Of a DNA stretch of 64,000 bases, positions 1 through 10,873 are shown in pieces; within the stretch, counting starts at the first letter, position 1, and every line of letters starts with the position of its first letter. This DNA is from Climacium dendroides. Lineage: Eukaryota > Streptophyta > Bryopsida > Hypnales > Climaciaceae. A program made the translations under genes and the position numbers. The DNA lies in NCBI GenBank assembly GCA_950106755.1, contig OX467086.1:21904001-21968000 (forward strand), given 5' to 3'. The notes under the pieces were generated by a model. It was given only the letters and a program-made list of their open reading frames with translations. It ran no database searches and was not told the DNA's origin.

Positions 1-310
1 TTTTCCAACTTACTAACTAAAATGCTCAAGTTGTTTTTCCTAAAAAAGTTGGAAGACAAAACTTCACCTTCTAGAAGGACTAGAAAAGCCTCCATTTTGA
101 ATTTTAGACCCGATTTTAGGCAACTTGAACTTGCAATCACTGGGGATATTTACTTTAAAGTTTTGGGACAATTATTTGAACAAGTTAACCAAAAGATCAT
201 ATGGTTGGTTTTGTTACAAAAAATAAATATTGATGAAGATTTTGACTTTGCTTTGAAGACAAGTTTCTTGAAGCGATTTTGGGCCTCTAAACTCAATGGT
301 CCTTTAGGGG
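1..310. mobile_element. Right end of a TTAA-flanked element (left end outside window)
   Basis: The stretch ends in GGTCCTTTAGGGG directly followed by TTAA (311-314). This is the inverted form of the CCCCTAAAGGACC end seen at 50344. The left end lies before the window. An open frame over 22-321 has no recognisable domain and is treated as non-coding repeat. Confidence 0.5.
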
Positions 311-314
311 TTAA

Positions 315-827
315 CTCGTGAAAGACTATGGCACATTTAGGGCATACATTGTTAGAAAATGTTACCTTATTAGGACACTTGAAAAAAAAATGTATAGAAA
401 AACTTTCAAAAACTTTGATTGCAAAAATTGAACGATCATAGTGTTTGAAATTGAAAGAAAATGTTTTTTATAACCCTATTTGACATGGACAATACACTTT
501 GACTCATTTTGAAGTAGGACTTTTGCACTAAAGATGGTTTGTTTTTTTGTGACAAATTCATACTATATCATATTAGTTAATAGTTATTTACATGCCAAAT
601 TTTTGAAGTACAAGAGGGGGCTTATACAATTTTATCAAAGTTGCTAGACTTGCATGCCCAAAAAACTTTATGAAACATAACTTTTGATCTGAGCACCCAA
701 TCTTCAAATTATTTTAATTTCTTAAAAGAAACATATGTCCACATCTTGTATCAAAAATTCAAAAAGATCCATCAAAAATTGACTTTACAGTAATCTATCT
801 AAGTTTCCAATTGTCCTTTAGGGTGTA
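315..827 (+). mobile_element. TTAA-type non-autonomous element, subfamily A, degenerate ends
   Basis: It aligns along its whole length with 13708-14298. Shared landmarks, in the same order and spacing, include TCAAAAACTTTGA near 408, a GTGCCTACCAAATTT-like stretch near 588, TTTTGATCTGAGCAC near 682, and GTCCTTTAGGG at the right end near 813. The right-hand flank is a decayed TAAT instead of TTAA. It has no coding capacity. Confidence 0.6.
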
Positions 828-1031
828 ATATCAAATATCCTACACTACTATGCAATTATAATAATTGCATGAATTGCAAAATTGCAAAAATTAGCCAATT
901 AAAAGTGATAAATAATTTTTGGTTTCATCTAAAAATCAATACAATGATCAGTCAAGAAACTTGAAAGAAAAACACTATGTATGATGAAGATATAAATAAG
1001 TTAAAAAATAAATTAAAAATACAAGTTTTGA

Positions 1032-1937
1032 CCCTTAAAGTTCCATGGCCTTTTTTCATTGAAAAACATTCAAAACTTCCATTTTTGTTGCTACAAGCAA
1101 AAGAAAATTTTAATTGGTTTTTCTACATATAAAACCACTTGATCTTGAATTAGAATAATATAAAAATGTGAGGAAGAAATTTCAGAAATTTTGATCTTAT
1201 GAATTGCAAGATAATTGCATTTGAAAAGAAGTGAACAAGTTTTTTGGCACAATGGCAAACTAGCTTATGAGACTTTGATTCCTCTTAGCTAATTTTTTTT
1301 CATTTCAAACTTTGAAATAAAAATTCTAATTGTTGAAAGATTGAGTTGAGAGATTATGAAAAAGAAATCCACAAAAATGAACTTGATAATCATTCTTTAA
1401 AAAATTGTTAAATAGATGTAGGTACAATATAGAAGGAAAAACTAAGTTGTTAATAGCTCTAAAGTCAAGGAACTGAAAACCACTAATAACATTAGTAGAT
1501 TGTTTTAACATATAGACCTAATCCCATGGAACTTTATTTGGAATTTATTGAACTTAAAAATGAATCCTTTGAATCATTCTTTTGAGAAGATATTCTATTG
1601 GCCCCCAAAACAAGATTGTATAATTTTCTCATTACTACTCCAAATAGAATGAACCAAATCTTTTCATGTAAACAAAAATGTTTTCTATGAGAAATTAAAT
1701 TTTGAAAATTTTGTTTTGAATTTTTGTGAATATTTTATATTACCTAGCAAGCTGGGGACTAAGGTTGGCATAACTTTTGTTCTTGGTCATCAATTGATAT
1801 AAAAATTATACTCTCTCAAAGCTAATGTGATTTTCTATCTTTAATACTTTTTTTGAAAAATCATGACAAAAATTGAGATCATAGGAACCTACTTGAAATT
1901 CATTTTATCCTTCATAGAAACAATGAGGCTTTAGGGC
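1032..1937 (+). mobile_element. TTAA-type non-autonomous element, subfamily B
   Basis: The left end ACCCTTAAAGTTCC follows TTGA (1028-1031, one change from TTAA). The right end CTTTAGGGC is followed by TTAA (1938-1941). The length of 906 bp matches the 914-bp element at 50344-51257. Internal landmarks keep the same offset: a run with ATTCTTTAAAAAATT and TTAATAGCTCTAA lies about 295 bp from the left end in both. It carries no intact gene. A 61-codon minus-strand frame inside it is chance. Confidence 0.65.
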
Positions 1938-2079
1938 TTAATGCTCTCAACTATTGTAGGGTGAGGTGTTCAAATTTTGCACAACAAAGGAATGTAAACA
2001 TGTCCCAAGCACACAAAATCTTGGTTCTTTTATTCACCCTTCTAAAAAAAATTGTACTAATTTGTTAACATTTTTTTGA

Positions 2080-2855
2080 CCCCTAAAAGACCATTGTTTG
2101 CTCTAGGGACAAATGAAAATTTGGGGGAGGTACTTACAATCTCATTTTTTAGCACATTTCTTTAAATTTTTTAAGATAGGAGAACAAGTGTTCTTCAAGG
2201 AAATATAATTTTTAATTCAATTGGTGTCCATGAAAAAAATGTTGTTACCCAAAGTAAAATCAAAAACATAAATTAAAAAAGAAAAAAAAAAGAAAAAAAA
2301 AAAGAAAAAAAAACATTCATAGAGTATATGTTAATTTAATATAAAAAAATATTTTATTCATTCTCTTGGATTGTTGATGTGCAAGTCATGAAAAGTCATT
2401 TTCTTTCATGCAATCAGACCATCAACTTGAAAAGACAACTTTTTGGATATTATAATTAGTTTTAGAATACTCTCACTATAAGGATTGATATAATTTAATT
2501 CCATCTTAGAATTATTAATAATTTAAGATTATTCTCCATCATGTACCAACTTTTACTTTATAGTTTTTTTAAGAATGAAAATCAAGTTTCATTATTGAAA
2601 TTAATTTCTAGACTTTCCACTCAATTATCCTCCATAGATATTTTTTACCTCTAATGCAATATTTCAAGTGAAGAAGACTCAAAATCTTGTAATCTAGTAT
2701 GGAAAGGAACATTAAATTTTGCACTATGCATGCTATATTTTCTCAATTTTATTTGATGCATTCTCATATTCATTTATTGTAAGATCCTATGGTTTGATAT
2801 TTTTTTAATAAAAATGTTAAAATTTGTTGCTTTTTACTCTAGAAATTTTGGAGTG
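2080..2855 (-). mobile_element. TTAA-type element, subfamily B, inverted copy
   Basis: It begins CCCCTAAAAGACCA after TTGA (2076-2079). Bases 2490-2640 are the reverse complement of the internal landmark block at 1326-1510 and run in the same direction as 20100-20250. An A-rich tract with G every ten or so bases (2275-2314) lies inside. The right end near 2855 is poorly defined. Confidence 0.5.
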
Positions 2856-3020
2856 GCTCTGGGTAAAATATGGTCATAGAACTTTAGGATAAAGATATAG
2901 ATCTCTAAAGCAAATTTTGAAAAATATTGTATCCTTTGAAGATAATTATTTAATTTCACATAAAAAATAAATAAAATTTCCATAGCAAAAATGATCCTTT
3001 GGGAGTTACTTATCAATTAA

Positions 3021-3799
3021 TCCTAAGAAGACCTAAGAGGCTTTCGCGACCATATAATATGTTATGAATACAGTGGTATTTGACCAGAAAAACATTGACC
3101 AAATATTATTCTACACAAAGTAAATTAACCATAGAGCATCTGGACTCCTCTCCAGAATTGATAATTTAGAAAAAATCATTATAAAGTGCTATTTGGAAAA
3201 ATATTTTAGAAATGATATACAAAAGAAAGTTGTGGGTTTTAAATTTTAGATTCCATTTGTATGGTTAGATTCACGAATACTATCATCAATATTTTTCTAT
3301 AAATTTGGAAAGGAAAATTTCAAAATTCCTTCAAAATTTGATAATAGGCAAAATATTATTATTTTTTGAGCAAAACTTATTGGAATGGATTCAAAATGAG
3401 GTTCTCTTGACACGGTGATTTTTTTGAAATTTTTGTATTTTTAAATCTATGACCTCATTTTTGCAAATTTAGTTTTGAATTAGACTCAATGCAGTTTGAT
3501 TACTTGACACACTTCCGCACATTTGTAATTTAAAAAAAAACTGTTTTCTAGTAACACCGAATCCAACCATTAGATAAATTAAGAACTTGATAAAGTATCT
3601 CCAAAAATTAGAATGACTTTCATCCAAGCAAGAACGAGACAGAAACTAAAACTTTAATCTGTTCATTGTCCAAAAAATGGACGTCGGAGTGCTCCAGGGT
3701 TAATGATCGTGGTAGTATGTAAATAACATTATATCACAAATGCAAAGTTACAAGGCTAAATACAGATCATAGAGAGGAACCCTAAGGACCTATCAAGGG
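3021..3799 (+). mobile_element. TTAA-type element, subfamily C, long copy
   Basis: It is flanked by TTAA at 3017-3020 and 3800-3803. The left end TCCTAAGAAGACCTAAGAGG and the right end CCTATCAAGGG (inverted: CCCTTGATAGG) match the shorter element at 9872-10084. Shared internal blocks include GGTATTTGACCAGAAAAACATT and the TAATGATCRTGGTAGTAT block. About 570 bp of extra sequence sits between those blocks in this copy. Confidence 0.65.
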
Positions 3800-4099
3800 T
3801 TAATTCTAGGTTGGCCAAAGAGTCATCAAGAAGACAATTTCGTTGATTGTGGGTTCCCCTTTCCATAACATAACATTCCGTAGCCTTGAACCCTTCCCAC
3901 AACCCTTGAACCAAGTTCATCCAACAACATCCGTTGCTTTTGTATTACTATTTTTTTATTCATTATTTTTAATTAACTTTTTTTTCCTGATTAAAAAATA
4001 TATATTTTTGGATACTATTGATGGGATGCAAAATATTTCACATCATTCGAACGGAGAGGAATTGAAATGACATGAAATATTTCCCATCATTCCATTTGG

Positions 4100-4262
4100 G
4101 AAGGGCAGAAGAGTCATGGTTAGGGTAAATTGACCCCTTCATTGCCCCATTTTACCCCCGGGAAAAACATTGTAGAATTTTTTATTTGCAATTCAGATAA
4201 AAAAATTTTGCACATTCTGAATTCAGATTTGCAATCAACGGCCCCAAATTAACTACGGGTAG
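4100..4262 (+). repeat. Dispersed repeat R1, copy 1
   Basis: Related blocks occur at 6290-6440 (same strand) and 14860-15030 (opposite strand). The shared core is GAATTCA-GATTTGCAAT-(C/T)-GGCCCC, preceded by an AAAATTTTG-type run and a GGTAAAT-TGACCC-type stretch. No ends or target duplication could be fixed. Confidence 0.45.
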
Positions 4263-4659
4263 TGTAGAAATATAAAAAATCATGACAAAAAAATAGGGGT
4301 ATTTTTTTCACAATTAACCTTGGCCGAGGCAATGAGGGGGTCAGTTCTCCCTGGCCGAAGACAGTCATAGACCATGGACATGCAACAAGGGCAAGGTGTC
4401 CTTAAACCAGCAGTTTTTTGTTTTTTTTTACTGTAGAACTTGTGTTCCTGGCAGCATGCCATTGCATTATATTTGGAGGGACATCAAGGTATTTGTTTCT
4501 CTATGTCAGAACTGGCAACAAATCCCCCCTCAAAAAAAAACCACCAACCCTTATTGGTCCACCATTGCTAAACACGGTTATGAACATTGCGACGTACCGT
4601 AAACAATTTACCACTATCTGCCCCCGGAAAACACACACACACACACTCTTCCTCTCTCC

Positions 4660-4800
4660 CTGCCATGCCATTTGTCACCCCTTACACAAGCAAGCCCACC
4701 TTTAATAAAGAAATAAATTAATTGGGGCCCCTAGACCTGCCATTTGTCACTCCTTACACCAGCCAGCCCCTTCATAAATTAATTAATTGGGGCCCCTCAC
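4660..4800. repeat. Imperfect tandem duplication (about 70 bp, two units)
   Basis: Unit 1 (about 4660-4733) and unit 2 (about 4734-4798) both run from CCTGCC..ATTTGTCAC through a TTACAC(C/A)AGC block to AATTAATTGGGGCCCCT. The units differ by a small deletion in the second. An ACAC microsatellite (4631-4643) lies just upstream. No gene is visible from 3803 to 5450. Confidence 0.6.
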
Positions 4801-5448
4801 TGAACTGAACTGAACTGAGTCCCCCTGACTGCCTAGCAGATCATGGGAAAAAAGGTTAATTTTGGTTGGATTCCTCCCTCTGGGAAATGCAGTGGATCAC
4901 ATATACTGCCTGTACAGGGCACTGGCGGAGACGTGCATACTGACCCAACCCCCCTTTGGTTTCCAGGCCTTACACACAAACAAATCGTATTAACTGTTTC
5001 CACATGATCGCTTCAGTTACTCTCAGTTTTACGACGCAGTCAGTTCACGTAACTTCTTCGTATAAGTTACAGTGGGTCTGCGTAATTATTCATTTCCCTG
5101 TATTCAGACGGGAGGACAAATAACATAGGTTAATAGCATGAGGTTAGGGTAGTTATACAGAGGCGGATTTCCCTGTCAGTCAATTCTGACCCCAGGCTGA
5201 ACTTACTGGAAGGGGTAAGTCATGATTCAAGATTTTAACATGGAGTAGATGAAGTTCAGAGTGCGCTTGCTTTTTATTTTCTTTTTTCCATTTTTCATTT
5301 TCCATTTTTCACTTTTCATGGCAATTGAAAAGGGTAAAAAAGAAAAGGAAAAAAGATACATTTGAAAGGCTGTTTGCAAGAAACCAAACTGTTTTACTGT
5401 TTTTTTCGTAACAAAAATCCACCTGGAAGACTTGAGTTACCATACCTT

Positions 5449-5702
5449 ACACAAAAATAGTGAAATTAGGTTGCCTTAACGATTAGGTTGCCTCACCCTG
5501 GAAAGCTACCTCATGACACACCACTTGTCCAGATGGAAGCACAAGCAATTCTCTAAACCCGAGCCATAAACCAGTGCTTCAACCCACACAACATACATGG
5601 TTCCTACATCATTGCTTCCTTCTACAATAACAATACATATTCATATAGTGTAGAATGTCAAGAAATTAGTGTGGGGCAACCTAATTTCACTATTTTTTTT
5701 TG
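5449..5702. mobile_element. MITE with perfect 23-bp inverted ends
   Basis: Bases 5453-5475 (AAAAATAGTGAAATTAGG then TTGCC) are the exact reverse complement of 5675-5697. The match continues imperfectly outwards (CCTTACAC against CCTACAAA). The element is about 250 bp with no coding capacity. Its target duplication is not clear. Confidence 0.65.
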
Positions 5703-6185
5703 TAGGTCTATGGATACTTAGTTGTTGTTCTTCCTGACGAAAACCCACCGGGAAGAGTTGCCCCGGTACTATTTGATTGATCGAGAAACCGAGATACTTT
5801 TTTTTTTCCGCTTGGGGGACGTCAATTTCCGTACACAAGCAAAGTTGGATTCTGCCCGCCCTGTAGCCTACAAGACCAGTATAAGTTCGTTGTTTCCTCC
5901 CCTTCATTGAATGTGAATGAATATGTCCCCTTTGAAATCCATATCCCAACTTCCCAAAAAAAAGAAAAAAAAAAGAAGCATATCCTAACCCTGTACTAAC
6001 CAATTTTATTTCGTACATAAGTTAAGGCGGGTATGTGTACATAACATTATATATGAAATAGGTCAAAAGCCGGGATTTTTTCTTTTGATTGGAACAGTTC
6101 CCGTAAAGTAATACAAAACAATTTAGGGAAGGAATATATCTGGCAATGTATTTCCCCTTTTTGCGGTGAATTCAATTGCATTAAT

Positions 6186-6225
6186 GGAATTCTCCATATG
6201 TTTCAAGGGGAAAAAAAAGGGTTGA
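6186..6225 (+). repeat. Short retroelement-like 3' motif with A-tail, copy 1
   Basis: The sequence ATGGAATTCTCCATATGTTT then CAAGGGG is followed by an A-run. It is a diverged copy of the motif best seen at 12727-12766. Confidence 0.4.
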
Positions 6226-6289
6226 ATTCCTATATATAATATAGGGGAATGGTATTTTCCCTCTTTTAGGATGAACAAACATACTTGTC

Positions 6290-6440
6290 TCGAGGTCCGG
6301 GGTGAATTGAACCCTTTACTTGTAGCGAAAGGGAAATGATGAATTTTTAAAAAAAAAATTCCATGCATGACAAAATTTGAAAATTTTGAATTCATATTTG
6401 CAATTGGAGGCCCCATATGAGCTAGGAAGAATGGGGAAGA
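6290..6440 (+). repeat. Dispersed repeat R1, copy 2
   Basis: It shares the GAATTCA-TATTTGCAATTGGAGGCCCC core with the repeat at 4100-4262 and its inverted relative at 14860-15030. The copies are otherwise strongly diverged. Confidence 0.45.
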
Positions 6441-6730
6441 TAAATCAATCAAGCATGATATTTTATTTTACTTCCACCCCTTGGAATGACTTCTAGGGGA
6501 TGAGGGAGGGAGGTCGGTTCATTGCAAACCTTCTAATCATGGCACATGAATTCTCATCCATGTAGCGTGACTTCACTCCTTGTTCATGGATGAAATGAAA
6601 AAAATAGATAAAGAATTAAAGACTAAACAATAAGATAAATATTCTACCATCCTCCACCACTAGACAATGAATACATGTACGTATTATTCATTAAAGCTTC
6701 TTTGATTTTGAGATGGGGTGAAGTGCACGC

Positions 6731-6888
6731 TATAAGGTAAACTACACCATCCCATACCAAATGGGAGCAAGATCATTGTGGGCTAAATTAGTGGTGTACA
6801 TTCAAGTTCTTGGACGTACACCACTCACATAATTATAGCCCACATCGAACTTGCTTCCATTTGATCTAGAATGGGATAATTTACCTTA

Positions 6889-6890
<2 letters not shown>
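6731..6890. mobile_element. TA-flanked foldback MITE family T1, copy 1
   Basis: This is a near-complete 160-bp palindrome. The left arm begins TATAAGGTAAACTAC. The reverse complement of the right arm begins TATAAGGTAAATTATC, and the two stay alignable for about 75 bp, through AAATGGGAGCAAG and GTGGGCTAAATT to GTGTACATTCAAG. The ends suggest a TA target site. A relative lies at 20898-21060 and a fragment at 17303-17372. An AT microsatellite follows directly at 6888-6925. Confidence 0.75.
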
Positions 6891-6925
<35 letters not shown>

Positions 6926-7240
6926 TTCAACAAAAAGAAGAAGAAAAATGCTGAAAATAATTCAATGACATACATTTATCATGTTTTTTAAAGGAACAAA
7001 AACTGGGCTTATAATTATAATTATCTTTTATCTTTAGTGCCAACAATTAGAGGGGCCATCATGATTTACTTCTGGACTAAAATAGGATCCCTGATTCCCC
7101 ATTTACCATCACCAGTTCCGTGTCAGCATGGATGACAATGAGCAGGACCCCTGTAAGTGACCGATGGATGTACAGATGGATGAAGCCCCATCAGGCCCTC
7201 ATCCCCCTTTCATTCATCCATCCACCCATACTCAGCCTCA

Positions 7241-7610
7241 ATGATTGCAAATGAATACCCCCAGCCCTTTCATGGCAGCTGCAGGCAGGTCATACACACA
7301 AAGCATGGTAGTGATGGTACCCCCGGGTGGGGTGGGTGGGCGAGCGGGGCCCGGCCACCGGGACGCCCCCCTTGCGGGGGGCCCTGCTTGCCTGCCTATC
7401 AGAAAATATATCTGCGGCAGTCACAAGGCTCTGTTGGCTCTCGTATGAGCTCTTATCTAACTTATCCCCAAGTACGCCCCTCTATCATTTGTTGTTGCGC
7501 AACCGGGGCGGGTGGGGCGGGGCGGGGCGGGTTCACTCTCAACAATTTTCTGGCTAGGAAGGGAAGGGTGGGTGCCGGTGGGTGCGGGGGTGCGGTGGAG
7601 TAAGAATAAT
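7241..7610. other. GC-rich segment without recognisable gene
   Basis: This is a markedly GC-rich island in AT-rich DNA. It contains a strong hairpin near 7363-7385 (GCCCCCC..GGGGGGC) and a G-run series at 7502-7530 and 7561-7600. Frames up to 120 codons exist on the + strand because stops are rare in GC-rich DNA. They are glycine/proline-rich and match no family I know. Confidence 0.4.
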
Positions 7611-8796
7611 AATAAAAATAATTCCTTCAAAAGCTACAGTGATTGATCGAAAGTGGGCCGGAGGAGGATAAAGTTGTTGTTTTTGGTGTGGGGGGCCACG
7701 ACGACCACCGGGCCTTTTGAAACATGTGAAACATGACTTTGAATCCTGCTTTTGAAAAATCCTGTGCGAGAAACAAAGGGGGAGCAGCAGGGGGCACCGA
7801 GTGATTGGCAATAGTTGTGGCGGAATTTAAACTTATTGGTTTTTGGAAAGGGACTGTGTGGCTATAGAAACTTCTATTGAATGCAGAGGGACTCCCCCAA
7901 TGGGCTGAAAAAAGAAGGGGAACCGCATGTTAAGGTTGTTTTTATGTGAGTTTTTTGGTGTTTTTTTTTGCCCTATTTTTCTATTTGTTTTTTTAATGTT
8001 ATTTTTGTTTGGGGGTCCGTTTATTTTCCTCAAAAGGAATTTTTTTTTTTAAATAATCCACAATGTATGGGTTTTTTCCAAAACAATGTGCCTTTGGAGA
8101 AAGGTTTGTTTTATTCATTGGAATAAACACCACATAAAGTGTTGGAATTATATGGGGAAAAAAGGATGAGGAAGAGAGAGGGAAGAGAAGTAGGGTCCAA
8201 TATTCCACTTAAATAATTTTAATATAACACAAAGTATTCAAAAATTGAAAATAGAGACATGCATACAACATGCATTCTCAAATTATGAACCTGGGTGAGT
8301 TGCATTGGTATGGCATTTTGATAGGAAAATGTTGGCAATGCTCTTCACACTTCGAAGTCCCAATTCTAGACAATGAACAAAGAATTTCCAGATACTTTTT
8401 TTGACTACATAACTTCTCATTTATCCCAACCGATGCTTTATTTATTTTTTTAAACCACACTTTGGGTATGACAAATTTCATAAAGTCGAGGTAAATAGTA
8501 TATTTTGTTTACAAAAAATATAAGAAAAAATATGCAAAAACTGAAGAAAGGATTGGCAGGCGCTTGTTATGGGGGTGAATATCGCCTGCTCCGCTAAAAT
8601 GTCATGCTTACATCACTCCTGGAAGCTTAGCTAACATGCCCAAGTGCACATGAAGTGGAGGCAATGACAAAATCATCCAAACTTTATCCAAAATCCATCC
8701 AAAGTTCATCCATCCCCTACAAATTGAAGGGGTCAGACTGTCCCATCATTGTGTCTTCCACACTTCGATAAATCCTGTATTTGTTGCCTCAAATAA

Positions 8797-9189
8797 TAAG
8801 GTGGGTATAACACCCAAAATCACACCATGTGTAAAATTGCCATCATCATTCGGTGTACATCTCCAAAAATAATATGTACCTACGTTTACTTCACACCGTC
8901 ACTTTGAAAATAAAAAATTTAAAAACTAGAATATATACCTATGTACATCTCTAAAATCAATATGTGTATATGTTGAAGAAATGATGATATGGAACCTCAA
9001 CCAAAACAATCTTTGATCCTTTTCTAACTATTGCATATGGTATCCAAATGTTGCGTTCCTTTAAGTATGTTGGAACGTCCTTACACTTGTTGAGAAAGAA
9101 ATTTATGAAACTATTTGACCAATATGACAATAGAAATTAAGCACAACAATAGAAAGTGGCAGTTTTGGGGATATCAAGTGCCCACCTTA
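8797..9189. mobile_element. TA-flanked MITE family T2, copy 1
   Basis: The left end is TAAGGTGGGTATAACACCC. The right end, inverted, is TAAGGTGGGCACTTGATATC followed by CCCAAAACTGCCACTTTC. The 393-bp element shares internal blocks with 10598-10873, notably GTACATCTCCAAAA, a GCATA-GGTATCCAAATG block, and the right-hand block with CAATAGAAAGTGGC. Confidence 0.65.
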
Positions 9190-9350
9190 GAAGGAGAGGA
9201 AAAAGGCTTTACATCAATGCAAGCTACACTTATTATAAATAAAATGGGAGGATGGTTTGAGTAGGATCTTATTAAAAAAAATTGAGTTGTTACTATAGGG
9301 ATAGAGCCTCTCTTAGCAAGCTTACTTGCTTGTTAGTTTGTGATAGTTAT

Positions 9351-9490
9351 ATAAGGTGAACCAACCTATTACCGTCCACATTACCATTCTACTCTCATGT
9401 ATCTATAGTGTACATTGTTGTTTTGAAGTGTACCCATGGGTATATAGAGACGGAATTGTAATTCAGGCTATAATAGGTTGATTCACTTTA
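9351..9490. mobile_element. Foldback MITE family T3
   Basis: This 139-bp palindrome has left arm TAAGGTGAACCAACCTATT. The inverted right arm is TAAAGTGAATCAACCTATT. The arms remain alignable through GTGTACATT towards the centre. The flanks can be read as a TA target site, or as a 7-bp duplication TAGTTAT (9344-9350 and 9489-9495) with ends starting ATAAGGTGAA. Confidence 0.65.
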
Positions 9491-9871
9491 GTTATGACTC
9501 GCTTGTATTTTGATAGCTCCAAGTCATTCTAACTTATGGTAGAATCACCCATTCCTGACCAAAGATCCATACTCTACTTGCAGGATGTAGCTATCTCCAA
9601 CCAAGGTTGAAACAAATTTCCAATCAAAGATTGAAATGTTTTTTTTTTCTCCTTTTCAAAGTTGGGACTAATAAGGTCATGACAAATGTCCCGATGTATT
9701 GAGCAAGAACGTAGTTCTTGAATGACTAGAGGTATGAGTCCAAACCAACTCTAGGTTTCCCAAACTCATAGTAACAACAATTCAAGGCATAAAATTAACC
9801 CCAAAAAAATTTGCAACGCCAAAAAATCACATCGCCTTATATTGCTCCAGAAGATGCTTAGAATCGCTTAA

Positions 9872-10084
9872 CCCTAAAAGGGCCTAAAAGCCCTTTGCAT
9901 CTATATAATATATTATAAATACAATGGTATTTGACTAGAAAAACATTACCCAAATATTGTTTAGTACAAAGTAAATTAATGATCATGGTAGTATATAAAT
10001 AACAATGTATTACAATTCATATAGTAAACCACAGTTGAAGAATTATAAGGCTAAATATGGGTTGTATAGAGGGCCTTTCAAGGG
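9872..10084 (+). mobile_element. TTAA-type element, subfamily C, short copy
   Basis: It is flanked by TTAA at 9868-9871 and 10085-10088. The ends are CCCTAAAAGGGCC and, inverted, CCCTTGAAAGGCC. The 213-bp body shares the ATAATATATTATAAATACA and GGTATTTGACTAGAAAAACA blocks with 3021-3799. It is non-coding. Confidence 0.7.
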
Positions 10085-10403
10085 TTAAGTGGTCGACTAT
10101 GGGTGGTTGTACCATAGTCGTAGTATCAACGTCTAGAGCTAAATAATGAGCCCTCCTTCAATTACATTAATATTATAAAAATGGTTCCATCAAAATACCA
10201 ATGTAGTTTAGTTCCTTTTTTTCTTCTCTTGTCCAGCCTCTCAGCTGGGCTATTGTTTCTGCATAACTTTACATGCTCATTGAGCCCTAAATCTAACACA
10301 CTGTTCATTTGTTTAAAAAAAAATTTAAAAGTATAAAAATCTAACAACTTAGTTTGCCAGGGGCTCATATGTTGCCATTTTATTTAATATAATTTTTTTT
10401 CCC

Positions 10404-10476
10404 TTGAAACACTATGTTGCCATTTTATTTTTTTATTTTTTATCTTGAAACACATGAACACTTTCCGTTGCAGGGG
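10404..10476 (-). repeat. Two inverted copies of the A-tailed 3' motif
   Basis: On the - strand a copy of CAACGGAAAGTG-TTCATGTGTTTCAAGATAAAAA and a poorer one of GGCAACATAGTGTTTCAAGGG plus A-run lie in succession. Both resemble the 12727 motif followed by an A-rich tail. Confidence 0.4.
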
Positions 10477-10597
10477 AAACAGTACAATTGCCATTTAATT
10501 TCGTTTCATTCATTTCCTAAAAAAGAAAAGAAAAAATTGTTGCCATTTATGGGTACTCAGTCGGATAGGCTACTTATTTGTTCTAAGGCAAAGCCAC

Positions 10598-10873
10598 TAA
10601 GGTAGGTTCACCCAAATGTGCCATTGACCTTAAACCACCATCTATACAGTATGTACATCTCCAAAATCAGTTCTGTACCTATGTGGGAGAAACGCTTTTA
10701 GAACCAAACTTTGTTCCTTAACAACGTTTGCATACAGTATCCAAATGCCATGTTCTCTGGTGCCTTGGAACCTCCTTTCACTTGCCAACAAGAGTATATG
10801 AAAATTTGACCAGTCTAATAATAGAATATAGGTTTACTAGCAAAAAGTGGCGGTTTTGGGTGTACCTACCTTA
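10598..10873. mobile_element. TA-flanked MITE family T2, copy 2
   Basis: The left end is TAAGGTAGGTTCACCCAAAT. The inverted right end is TAAGGTAGGTACACCCAAAA. This is the cleanest copy of the family. Its right half (10730-10860) is the best match to the sequence at 40962-41084, which runs into the PEX11 reading frame. Confidence 0.75.

Noticed and set aside
5641..6018. 125-codon minus-strand frame
   Set aside because: It crosses the right end of a MITE and has no family resemblance. Its length is within chance expectation.
7241..7603. Overlapping plus-strand frames in the GC-rich island
   Set aside because: Open frames are expected in GC-rich DNA. They are Gly/Pro/Ala-rich without recognisable motifs.
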